Assembly: GCA_036377075.1 (NCBI GenBank)
Contig: DASUZB010000183.1
Location: forward strand, 1 to 20,002
Length of the DNA: 20,002 bases
Origin: DASUZB01 sp036377075
Lineage (GTDB): Bacteria > Actinomycetota > CALGFH01
Reading direction: 5' to 3'
The notes beneath the pieces are model-generated. The model was not told the DNA's origin. It saw only the letters and a list, made by a program, of their open reading frames with translations, and did no database searches. Below, piece by piece: positions 7,231-13,414 of the stretch. The translations under genes and the position numbers were made by a program. Numbering within the stretch: position 1 is the stretch's first letter; the number at the start of each line of letters is the position of its first letter.

Positions 7231-7622
7231 TGCACGTCCTCCTTGACGGTCTCGATGGTCTGCTCGGGCACCGGCGGGACCGCCTGCTTGACCCGATCCC
7301 GGCCCCGCAAGGCCAGCACCGCCGCGACCCCCGCGTACACCACGGCGACGACGAGGGCGGCCAGCCAGGCCGGCATGGCCATGTCCAGCAGCAGGATCAG
7401 GCAGGTGGTCAACGCGGCCGCAGCCAACAGGCCTACGACTCCGGCGGCGCCGAACAGGCCGGCCCCGACGCCAGCTTGCTTGCCCTTCTGGGTCAGCTCG
7501 GCCTTGGCCAGCTCGAGCTCCTGATGAACCAGACGGGTGGTCTCCTCGGAGAGCTGCTTGAGCAGCTCCCCGAGCGGGCGCTCGCGGAGGTCGCCGGCGC
7601 CGTCTGGAAGCTGCGATGTCAT
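7194..7622 (-). CDS. Actinobacterial Holin-X / phage holin family membrane protein
   Basis: This is a 142-residue protein with an N-terminal amphipathic helix (PLGELLKQLSEETTRLVHQELELAKAEL), two TM segments (about 51-79 and 84-105) separated by a short DMAMPAW turn, and a charged C-terminus. The layout LVxQELxLAKAEL + GxGAGLFGAAGV + two TMs fits the Putative Actinobacterial Holin-X family (holin superfamily III, PF07332). Despite the name, members are mostly chromosomal and not tied to prophage. No endolysin or phage gene occurs here, so lysis is not implied. Its ATG overlaps the upstream gene's stop by 4 bp, and its 3' end overlaps the DUF3618 start by 37 bp, which suggests translational coupling. 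Confidence 0.85.
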   Translation of the reverse strand: MTSQLPDGAGDLRERPLGELLKQLSEETTRLVHQELELAKAELTQKGKQAGVGAGLFGAAGVVGLLAAAALTTCLILLLDMAMPAWLAALVVAVVYAGVAAVLALRGRDRVKQAVPPVPEQTIETVKEDVQWAKNQTRSAKK

Positions 7623-8188
7623 GGCGACCCCCCGTAGGCCGGATCGACGGTGGAAGTCACCGATCCACTGGTGGGCGGCCCGGCGTGGGCGGCCTGGTCG
7701 GTGTCGGCCGCGAAGCGGTCGGTGTCGTACGAGCGGTGGCGGCGGCTGCTGGACGCCTTCAGGAACCGCGACCCGGCGAAGCCGAGCACCAGCCCTCCGG
7801 CCGCGAGCGCCCAGGGCTTGCTCCGGGCGAAGTCCTCGACGTCGCGCAGGACGCGGTCGCCGCTGGCGTCGATGAGGTAGTCGCCGAGGCGCTCAGCTTG
7901 GCCGGCGACCTGGTCGACCATCCTGGCCGGGGCGTCCTTGCCCTGCCGGCGCAGCTCCTCGGCGATGCTGCGCGCGTCGGCGCCGGCGCCGGCGAGCCGC
8001 TCGCCAGCCTTGGTCGAGCGCTGGTCGACCTGGTCGCGGAGCTGGCCCCGAGCCTGGCCGAGCGTGCCCCTCGCCTTGTCCTGAGCCACCTGCGCCTTGA
8101 CGCGCACCTGGTCCTTGACCTGCTCGGTGGTGGATGCCTGATCGGTCGCGCTCGCTTCGGAGCTCGGGTTGGTGGGGTAGTCGGTCAT
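7619..8188 (-). CDS. YtxH/DUF883-like amphipathic membrane protein
   Basis: The protein has 189 residues and starts at ATG 8188 with AAGGAG about 8 nt upstream. An acidic, Ser/Thr-rich N-terminus is followed by a long helical region rich in Gln, Ala, Asp and Arg (about 22-120; TEQVKDQVRVKAQVAQDKAR). A single glycine-containing TM segment (KPWALAAGGLVLGFAGSRFL, about 124-143) and a polar tail complete it. The helix + glycine-zipper TM layout resembles DUF883/YtxH-type membrane-associated proteins. Close relatives are common as unnamed proteins in actinobacteria beside Holin-X and DUF3618 genes (from memory, not searched). The function is unknown; structural or stress-related envelope roles have been suggested for such proteins. 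Its stop overlaps the Holin-X start by 4 bp. Confidence 0.75.
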   Translation of the reverse strand: MTDYPTNPSSEASATDQASTTEQVKDQVRVKAQVAQDKARGTLGQARGQLRDQVDQRSTKAGERLAGAGADARSIAEELRRQGKDAPARMVDQVAGQAERLGDYLIDASGDRVLRDVEDFARSKPWALAAGGLVLGFAGSRFLKASSSRRHRSYDTDRFAADTDQAAHAGPPTSGSVTSTVDPAYGGSP

Positions 8189-8243
8189 GCGATGCTCCTT
8201 TCTCGTCCCTCGTCGTGTCGTGGAGGACCGGCGCCGCGGGCGC

Positions 8244-8804
8244 TCAACGGCCGGGAAGCAGGCGCCGGACCATGCCGAGGGCCACCTGCGCGGGGCGCTG
8301 CTGCTCGCCCATGCGGGCGTTGACGACCAGCACCGCGCCGGTCAGCGCCGGGATCGCCCATTGCAACGCCGTCAGCCGTCGTTGCGAGCGAGCGACCTCG
8401 TCGGGTGTTGTGGCGGCCGGCGTGGTGCCGCCCTCGACCGGGGTGTCGCCGGCCCGCTCGAGCCTCGTGCCGAGCAGGCGCGCATAGGCGGTCGTGCCGA
8501 GCGCGGCCAGGGTGAGCGCCGTCTTGATCGTGCTCGCGGCGGCGACGCCCCGCTGGCCGGCAAGCCGGCCCTTGTTCGCCCCGACGAGCGTCGCCCCACC
8601 CGCGAGGTGCGCGGCGATGCCGGCCAGGTTCAGCGGGGTCCAGCGTGCCCAGCCGCTGTTAGCGACCCGCAGGCGCTGGGCGGGGTCCTCGACCACGGCC
8701 GCGGCGCCGTTGAGGCCGGCCGCGCCCATCAGTGAGCCGCCGAACCAGGCCGCCAGACCGACGTCGTGCAGCGCGCGGGCAATGGTGTTGTCCTTGGATG
8801 GCAT
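8244..8804 (-). CDS. Four-TM membrane protein, function unknown (operon head)
   Basis: The protein has 186 residues. Its N-terminus ARALHDVGLAAWFGGSLMGAAG is followed by about four hydrophobic segments: about 14-36, a segment around PLNLAGIAAHLAGGATLVGA, one around STIKTALTLAALGTTAYA, and one around LQWAIPALTGAVLVVNA. A Thr/Glu-rich loop separates the third and fourth. GGGAGAG precedes the ATG by about 7 nt. I recognise it as a conserved unnamed actinobacterial membrane protein but know no function. It lies 55 bp upstream of the YtxH-like gene on the same strand and is the first intact gene of the operon. The DUF4383 remnant is directly upstream. Confidence 0.75.
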   Translation of the reverse strand: MPSKDNTIARALHDVGLAAWFGGSLMGAAGLNGAAAVVEDPAQRLRVANSGWARWTPLNLAGIAAHLAGGATLVGANKGRLAGQRGVAAASTIKTALTLAALGTTAYARLLGTRLERAGDTPVEGGTTPAATTPDEVARSQRRLTALQWAIPALTGAVLVVNARMGEQQRPAQVALGMVRRLLPGR

Positions 8805-8843
8805 GCAGATCTCTCCCTGGGTGATGAAGTCCTCAGGTGCCGG

Positions 8844-9100
8844 TCAGGCGCTGCGGTGGGAGAAGTCCGGCGCAGGCCGCCGTGCCGGCCAGAGGAGGAT
8901 GGCGAACCGGCGAGCGAGCCCGCCGGGTGCAGGCCGTTGTCGGCGCGGTGGACGGACAGGTAGTTGATGCCGGAGTTGCCGGCAGCGACCAGGCCGTAGA
9001 CGAACACCGCGCCGCAGGCGACGGCCAGGAGCCAGGCGTAGGTGCGGGCGGTGTCCAGATGGCGCCACACGGCCAGGCCGCCAGGGCGATCGCCGGTTCA
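8844..9100 (-). pseudogene. Remnant of a DUF4383 membrane protein gene
   Basis: One minus frame reads GLAVWRHLDTARTYAWLLAV, then VYGLVAAGNSGINYLSVHRADNGLH, from about 9088 to about 8915. This matches the last TM helices and the LSxNxADNxLH signature of DUF4383 proteins. After PAGSLAG the frame degenerates, and a neighbouring frame continues with RFAILLWPARRPAPDFSHRSA and a stop at 8844. Together they rebuild a plausible DUF4383 C-terminus with one frameshift. The N-terminal half is absent: an in-frame stop lies at 9098-9100, and nothing similar is seen beyond it. I therefore call a truncated, frameshifted remnant upstream of the membrane operon. A sequencing error would explain the frameshift but not the missing half. 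Confidence 0.6.
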
Positions 9101-9121
9101 TGAGAGGGCCTCGCTGGCATC

Positions 9122-9169
9122 CGAAAGGACGGGGGCTGGGCCCTTTCGCGGCGGGCGCGTTCGCCCGCC
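9122..9169. other. Two adjacent hairpins upstream of the DUF4383 remnant
   Basis: CGAAAGG/CCTTTCG (9122-9128 with 9142-9148, 13-nt loop) is followed at once by GGCGGGCG/CGCCCGCC (9150-9157 with 9162-9169, loop CGTT). They lie between the minus-strand remnant and the plus-strand gene at 9301. They could be an old terminator or leader. No T-tract is present. Confidence 0.4.
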
Positions 9170-9300
9170 CGGCGGTACAGGTTGGACGGCGACCGGCGTC
9201 CTAAACCCTCCACCGGCCTCCAAGCGCTGACCCGGGCGCGGTGGGAAGCCCCCGGAAGCTGGCGGCACTACCATGGGTGCTCTGGATGAAGGGAGCACCG

Positions 9301-9633
9301 ATGGCGGACAGCAAGCAGGCGTGGGATCAGGTGGGGCGGGACCTCAGCGACCTTGGACGCCGTGTGCGGCAGCAGTACCAACAGCGGCCGGGCCCGGAGC
9401 ACCCCGCCCCGGCGGACCGTCGCAAGGTGGACGATGCGCTGCACGAGCTCAGGGATTCGCTCGACCGGGCGTTCACCGCTCTGGGCGATGCGGTCCGGGA
9501 TCCGGAGTTCGGGGCCCAGACCAAGAAGGCGGCGGACTCGCTGAGCGACGCCCTTTCGGCCACGTTCGCTGAGGTGAGCGAGCGGCTCCGGTCGAAGCCA
9601 GGCGGGGGCCAGCGCCCACCGACCGACAGCTGA
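9301..9633 (+). CDS. Small conserved actinobacterial protein of unknown function
   Basis: The protein has 110 residues. I prefer the ATG at 9301 (MADSKQAWDQVGRDLSDLGR) because AAGGGAG lies about 6 nt upstream; a longer in-frame start at 9241 would add an unlikely leader. The sequence is soluble and strongly helical, with a central segment DALHELRDSLDRAFTALGDAVRDPEFGAQTKKAADSL and a SDALSATFAEVSERLR end. This looks like a helical-bundle protein I associate with uncharacterised actinobacterial families. It has no TM segment, catalytic motif or cysteine. It stands alone, with about 200 bp to the next gene. Confidence 0.75.
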   Translation: MADSKQAWDQVGRDLSDLGRRVRQQYQQRPGPEHPAPADRRKVDDALHELRDSLDRAFTALGDAVRDPEFGAQTKKAADSLSDALSATFAEVSERLRSKPGGGQRPPTDS

Positions 9634-9841
9634 CGCGACCGCGAGCTGGTCGTCGGTCCGGCCCCTCGCGGGCGGCCTGTCAGAGGCCCCGGTCTACCCG
9701 GATGACCAGGCCGAAAACGACCAGCCGGGCGGGCTAGGCACAGGTACTGATGAGCCGAACGGTCGCGCAGGCCGTCATCTCCCTGGCCGTGCCATCCTTG
9801 ACGTTCGGTGCGTGACGGCTCGGCGGCGCCAGGGAGGGACC

Positions 9842-10366
9842 ATGCCACGGTTCGTGGAGTTGCGGCGGCATACCGACAACGACGGCGACGTCCTGACCAG
9901 CGAAGGCGTCGCGGCCGCGCTGCGGCTCGGCGCCGGCCTGGCCGGCGGCTACCAGCTCGGCGTCTCGACCGGCGCCCAGCGGGCCACCCAGACGCTGGCG
10001 TGCCTGCTGGCCGCGCTCGGCCAACCGGTGCCCGGCGGGGTGGTCGTCGAGCCGGGCCTGCGCTCCGAGCGCGAGGACGAATGGCGTGCGGCCTTCCAGC
10101 GGGCCGGCAGCGGTGAGCTGGCGGCGCTGCAGGCCGCCGACCCCGAGCTGGTCGCCGAGGACTCGGCCCGGCTGGGAATGGGACTCCTGCGGGTGCTGGG
10201 GCGGCTCTCCGACGGGGAGCGGGCGCTGGCCATCGGGCACAGCCCGACCAACGAGGCGGCGGTCTTCGGCCTGACCGGCGAGATGGTCGCGCCGCTCCCC
10301 AAGGGCGCCGGCGTCCTGGTGGTGGCCGACGGCGACCGCTTCCGGGTCGAGTCCCTGGACGCCTGA
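9842..10366 (+). CDS. Histidine phosphatase superfamily protein (phosphoglycerate-mutase-like)
   Basis: The protein has 174 residues. I chose the ATG at 9842 because GGGAGG lies about 6 nt upstream and the family's first strand then begins at residue 2. The N-terminal RFVELRRHTDND carries the RH motif, with H10 the likely phospho-accepting histidine; the usual RHG is RHT here. The second arginine is R47 in STGAQRATQT, equivalent to SxxxRAxQT. An acidic residue probably lies in the SEREDEW stretch. H133 lies in the second conserved motif, IGHSPTNE. All core residues of the branch are therefore present. The substrate cannot be told: such small members include SixA-like protein phosphatases and sugar-phosphate phosphatases. 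No metabolic neighbour suggests one. Confidence 0.82.
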   Translation: MPRFVELRRHTDNDGDVLTSEGVAAALRLGAGLAGGYQLGVSTGAQRATQTLACLLAALGQPVPGGVVVEPGLRSEREDEWRAAFQRAGSGELAALQAADPELVAEDSARLGMGLLRVLGRLSDGERALAIGHSPTNEAAVFGLTGEMVAPLPKGAGVLVVADGDRFRVESLDA

Positions 10367-10413
10367 CGCGCCGTGGTGTGCAGGTTCGGCCACGAGGTAC
10401 TCCACTCGGAGCG

Positions 10414-10466
10414 GTGTCCGGTCGATCGATATGGACAAGGCCCAGCTCCAACGGGCCGCCGGACAC
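10414..10466 (+). promoter_or_regulatory. Nested hairpin in the leader of the small basic protein gene
   Basis: GTGTCCGG (10414-10421) pairs with CCGGACAC (10459-10466). Inside it GGCCC (10439-10443) pairs with GGGCC (10453-10457). One base separates the stems on the 3' side and a 17-nt bulge on the 5' side. It ends just before the GAGGAGG ribosome binding site (about 10471) of the gene starting at 10484. Confidence 0.4.
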
Positions 10467-10483
10467 TGACGAGGAGGTCGCAG

Positions 10484-10753
10484 ATGGCTACGCAGAAGCA
10501 AGTCCAGACCGCCAAGCGAAACGTGGTCAAGGCGCGCGCTGGCGCCCAGCGGAAGCGCTCGATCGCCAACATGCCGGCGAAGACGCGTACCGCGCTGGGC
10601 AAGCAGGGCGCGGCGGTCGCGCAGCGCAAGCGGACCGGTGGGTCGTCGCCCAAGACCCGCCAGGAGCTCTACGAGATCGCCAAGCGCCGGGATCTGCCTG
10701 GACGCTCCAAGATGGGCCGGGACGAGCTGGCCCGCAAGCTCGGCTACAAGTAG
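10484..10753 (+). CDS. Small basic protein with Rho-N/SAP-like C-terminus (DUF7218/'plasmid stabilization'-like)
   Basis: The protein has 89 residues and starts at ATG 10484 behind a strong GAGGAGG. The N-terminal half is highly basic and probably disordered (QTAKRNVVKARAGAQRKRS). The C-terminal 35 residues (TRQELYEIAKRRDLPGRSKM, then GRDELARKLGY) form a helix-extended-loop-helix pattern as in Rho-N, SAP or HeH folds, which bind nucleic acid. Small actinobacterial proteins with the same tail are annotated as plasmid stabilization proteins, without strong functional support. A nucleoid- or RNA-associated role is a reasonable inference. Its leader is structured. The NB-ARC gene begins 128 bp downstream on the same strand, but leader hairpins there suggest separate control. 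Confidence 0.75.
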   Translation: MATQKQVQTAKRNVVKARAGAQRKRSIANMPAKTRTALGKQGAAVAQRKRTGGSSPKTRQELYEIAKRRDLPGRSKMGRDELARKLGYK

Positions 10754-10829
10754 CCGCGGCGCGGCCAGGATCCGGTCGAGAGTAGCGAGTGGAAGCAGAT
10801 CCGCTAAATAGATAAAGTGGCCAACCACG

Positions 10830-10874
10830 GCCCCGAACCGAAGCAGCCCACTCCGGGGCGCTCCACGTTCGGGG
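10830..10874 (+). promoter_or_regulatory. Mutually exclusive hairpins over the ribosome binding site of the NB-ARC gene
   Basis: CCCCGAAC (10831-10838) is perfectly complementary to GTTCGGGG (10867-10874), which overlaps the GGGGAGGGGG Shine-Dalgarno just before the ATG at 10882. The same left arm (GCCCCG, 10830-10835) can instead pair with CGGGGC (10854-10859) and leave the binding site free. Pairing potential is seen directly; a switching function is inference. Confidence 0.4.
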
Positions 10875-10881
10875 AGGGGGC

Positions 10882-13290
10882 ATGGCCCCAGACTCTGCGT
10901 CTCCGCCGCCCGCGGTGATCATGAGGACCACCAACAGGTTCACGGGGCTCGCCACCAGCCGGCACACCTACCGGCTGGTGGCGGGTCTGCCCGCGGTCGT
11001 GGCCGGCGGGGCCTGGACGATCCCGCCGCCGGTGCGCTCGTTCACCGGCCGGGCTGACCAGCTCGCCGCGGTGCGCGACCAGTTGGCCGGCAACGGTGCC
11101 GCGACGCTGGTGCCGGCGGCGGCGCTGAGCGGCATGGGCGGGGTCGGCAAGACCCAGCTCGCCCTCGCCTACGCGCAGCGCCACCGGGACGCCTACGGGC
11201 TCGGCTGGTGGGTGCCCGCCGAGACCGAGCTCGGCATGCTGGCCGCGCTGGCCGAGCTCGGGGTGGCGCTGGGGCTGCCGGCGGCGCTGCCAGCGGCCGA
11301 GCTGGCCGCCCAGGCGCGCGCCGTCCTCGGGGAGCGGTCGGGGTGGCTGCTGGTCTTCGACGGCGCCACCGACCCGGACGCGGTCGCGGCGTTCCTGCCG
11401 CGGGCGGGTGGCGGGCACGTGCTGGTCACCTCGCGCCACTCGGCCTGGCAGGGCGTCGGCGACGCGGTTCCCGTCGACCTCTTGCAACCCGACGAGGCGA
11501 TCGAGCTGCTGGGGCGCCGCCCGGGTGACCCCGACGAGCGGGCGGCTGCCCCCCTCGCGGAGGCGCTTGGCCGCCTCCCGCTGGCGCTGGACCAGGCCGC
11601 CGCCCACGCGGCCCGGCAACGCCTGGAGCCAACCGCCTACCTGGAACAGTTCGAGCAGCGACGCGCCGAGCTGCTCGCCCGCGGGAAGCCGCTCGCCTAC
11701 GACGGCGCGGTGGTCGCCGCCGTCACCCTCACGCTGGACCAGCTGCGGGGAACCGACCCGGCGGCGCTGTGGGTGGTGGAGCTGTGCGCGCTGCTGGCCC
11801 CTGAGGAGATCCCGCTGGCGCTGCTGCTCGGCGACGCCAGGCTGCTACCGGAGCAGCTCGCCGCCGCGGTCGCGGACCCGGAGCGCCGTGGCGCGATGGT
11901 CGAAGACCTCTGCCAGCGCGGGCTGCTCACCCACGGCGTGGCCGACACGGTCCGGATGCACCGGCTCGTCCAGGAGGCCACCCTGGTCCGCCTGGCCGAC
12001 GCCGACCACCTGCTGCGCACCACCGAGGCGACCTGGCTGCTCGCCGAGCTGTTTCCCTACCAGGGGAGCGAGCCGGGATCGTGGCCACGCTGCGCCCAGC
12101 TGCTCGCCCACGCCCAGGCCGTGCTCGACCGCGCCATGAGCCTGGGGCTCACCAGCCCGGCACTGGCCGGCCTGCTGGCACGAACCGGCGTCTACCTTCG
12201 TGACCGCGGGCTCAGCGTGCGGCTCGCGAAGCAGCTGCACGAGCAGGCGCTGGCGATGCGCCAGCGCCTGTACGAGGGCGACCACCCCGACGTGGCCGAC
12301 GGCCTGGGCAACCTCGCCTTCGACCTGACCGAGCTGGGGGAGTACGAGCGGGCGCGTGACCTGCACGAGCAGGCCCTGGCGATGGACCAGCGGCTGTCCG
12401 AGGGCGACGACCGCCACGTGGCCGACGGCCTGAACAACCTCGCCTACGCCGTTCGCATCCTCGGGGGGTTCGAGCGGGCGAGGGAGCTCGACGAGCAGGC
12501 CCTGGCGATGTACCAGCGGCTCTACCAGGGTGACCACTCCTACGTGGCCGCCAGCCTGACCAACCTGGCGATCGACGTGCGCGAGCTGGGGGAGTTCGAG
12601 CGGGCGCTGGACCTGAACGAGCAGGCCCTGGCGATGCGCCAGCGCCTGTACGAGGGCGACCATCTCGACCTGGCCGCCAGCCTCAGCAACCTGGCGATCG
12701 ACGTGCGCGAGCTGGGGGAGTTCGAGCGGGCGCTGGACCTGAACGAGCAGGCCCTGGCGATGTACCGGCGGCTGCACCAGGGCGACCACCCCCACGTGGC
12801 CGCGAGCCTGACCAACCTCGCCATCGACCTGACCGAGCTGGGCAGGTACGGCCAGGCGCTGGAGCTCAACGAGCAGGCGCTGGCGATGCGCCAGCGGCTC
12901 TACAAGGGTGACCACCCCGACGTCGCCGCCAGCCTCAACAACCTGGCGATCGACCTGCGCCGGATGGGCGAGCACGAGCGGGCGCTGGAGCTGAACGTAC
13001 AGGCGCTGGCGATGCGCCAGCGGCTCCACAAAGGCGACCACCCCGACGTGGCCACCAGCCTCAACAACCTGGCCATCGACATGACCGAGCTGGGGAAGTA
13101 CGAGCGGGCGCTGCAGCTGGACGAGCAGGCGCTGGCGATGCGCCAGCGGCTGTTCCAGGGCGACCACCCGGCCGTCGCCCAGAGCCTCGCCAACCTCGCC
13201 GTCGACCTGCAGGAGCTGGGGCAGGACGCCCAGGCGCTCGCGCTGGACGAGCAGGCCCGGGCGATGCGCCAGCGGCTCGGGGAGCCGTAG
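10882..13290 (+). CDS. NB-ARC STAND ATPase with C-terminal TPR array
   Basis: The protein has 802 residues and starts at ATG 10882 after GGGGAGGGGG. Residues about 50-330 form an NB-ARC/STAND NTPase: SFTGRADQL lead-in, Walker A GMGGVGKT (84-91), Walker B-like LLVFDGATD (D160), VLVTSRHS sensor, GRLPLALDQAA (GxP motif) and VRMHRLVQEA (an MHR variant of the MHD motif). Residues about 450-802 are TPRs of the kinesin-light-chain type, exactly 42 residues each, with the core EQALAMRQRLYxGDHPDVAxSLxNLA. STAND proteins are ATP-driven switches that oligomerise when their repeat domain binds a ligand. This one lacks a recognisable effector domain at either end: the first 50 residues show none. It may signal through a partner or act as a regulator. 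Anti-phage Avs-type proteins share this logic, but no nuclease, TIR or protease module is visible. Confidence 0.9.
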   Translation: MAPDSASPPPAVIMRTTNRFTGLATSRHTYRLVAGLPAVVAGGAWTIPPPVRSFTGRADQLAAVRDQLAGNGAATLVPAAALSGMGGVGKTQLALAYAQRHRDAYGLGWWVPAETELGMLAALAELGVALGLPAALPAAELAAQARAVLGERSGWLLVFDGATDPDAVAAFLPRAGGGHVLVTSRHSAWQGVGDAVPVDLLQPDEAIELLGRRPGDPDERAAAPLAEALGRLPLALDQAAAHAARQRLEPTAYLEQFEQRRAELLARGKPLAYDGAVVAAVTLTLDQLRGTDPAALWVVELCALLAPEEIPLALLLGDARLLPEQLAAAVADPERRGAMVEDLCQRGLLTHGVADTVRMHRLVQEATLVRLADADHLLRTTEATWLLAELFPYQGSEPGSWPRCAQLLAHAQAVLDRAMSLGLTSPALAGLLARTGVYLRDRGLSVRLAKQLHEQALAMRQRLYEGDHPDVADGLGNLAFDLTELGEYERARDLHEQALAMDQRLSEGDDRHVADGLNNLAYAVRILGGFERARELDEQALAMYQRLYQGDHSYVAASLTNLAIDVRELGEFERALDLNEQALAMRQRLYEGDHLDLAASLSNLAIDVRELGEFERALDLNEQALAMYRRLHQGDHPHVAASLTNLAIDLTELGRYGQALELNEQALAMRQRLYKGDHPDVAASLNNLAIDLRRMGEHERALELNVQALAMRQRLHKGDHPDVATSLNNLAIDMTELGKYERALQLDEQALAMRQRLFQGDHPAVAQSLANLAVDLQELGQDAQALALDEQARAMRQRLGEP
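12238..13290 (+). repeat. 126-bp tandem coding repeat (TPR array, eight full units plus a partial ninth)
   Basis: Units start at 12238 and every 126 bp after it (12364, 12490, 12616, 12742, 12868, 12994, 13120), with a partial unit at 13246. Each begins with a (H/D/N)EQALAM-type helix. Spacing is constant with no indels. A 75-bp stretch is identical between 12562-12636 and 12688-12762, exactly one period apart. Confidence 0.92.
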
Positions 13291-13317
13291 CCAACCACCA
13301 GCCGCGCGGTCGTCCAC

Positions 13318-13332
13318 CAGCCGGCGTGGCTG
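13318..13332. terminator. Weak terminator-like hairpin between convergent genes
   Basis: CAGCC/GGCTG (13318-13322 with 13328-13332, 5-nt loop) lies 28 bp after the NB-ARC stop. A second, wider pair CTCCCG/CGGGAG (13360-13365 with 13386-13391) lies before the end of the minus-strand MCP gene. Neither has a T-tract. Confidence 0.35.
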
Positions 13333-13414
13333 TAGGGTCAACCGTCCGTCGTGCCCCTCCTCCCGGGAAGCCCGCACCGTGGCGACGGGAGCCTTGGAGA
13401 ATAGGGCGAGCGGG

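Noticed and set aside
7194..7622. Prophage lysis cassette, suggested by the holin-family gene.
   Set aside because: No endolysin, structural, integrase or attachment sequence is present, and neighbours are chromosomal actinobacterial membrane genes. Holin-X proteins are common outside phage.
9646..9724. Inverted repeat CTGGTCGT/ACGACCAG between the 110-residue gene and the phosphatase gene.
   Set aside because: Eight base pairs over a 60-bp loop in such GC-rich DNA is close to chance. A small GGCCT/AGGCC hairpin inside (9674-9688) is likewise weak.
10484..10753. Toxin-antitoxin or plasmid maintenance locus, from the 'plasmid stabilization' label of similar proteins.
   Set aside because: There is no partner toxin or antitoxin gene and no plasmid feature. 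The label is weakly supported for this family.
12238..13290. CRISPR-like or satellite tandem repeat.
   Set aside because: The 126-bp period is exactly 42 codons and in frame, and encodes TPR helices.
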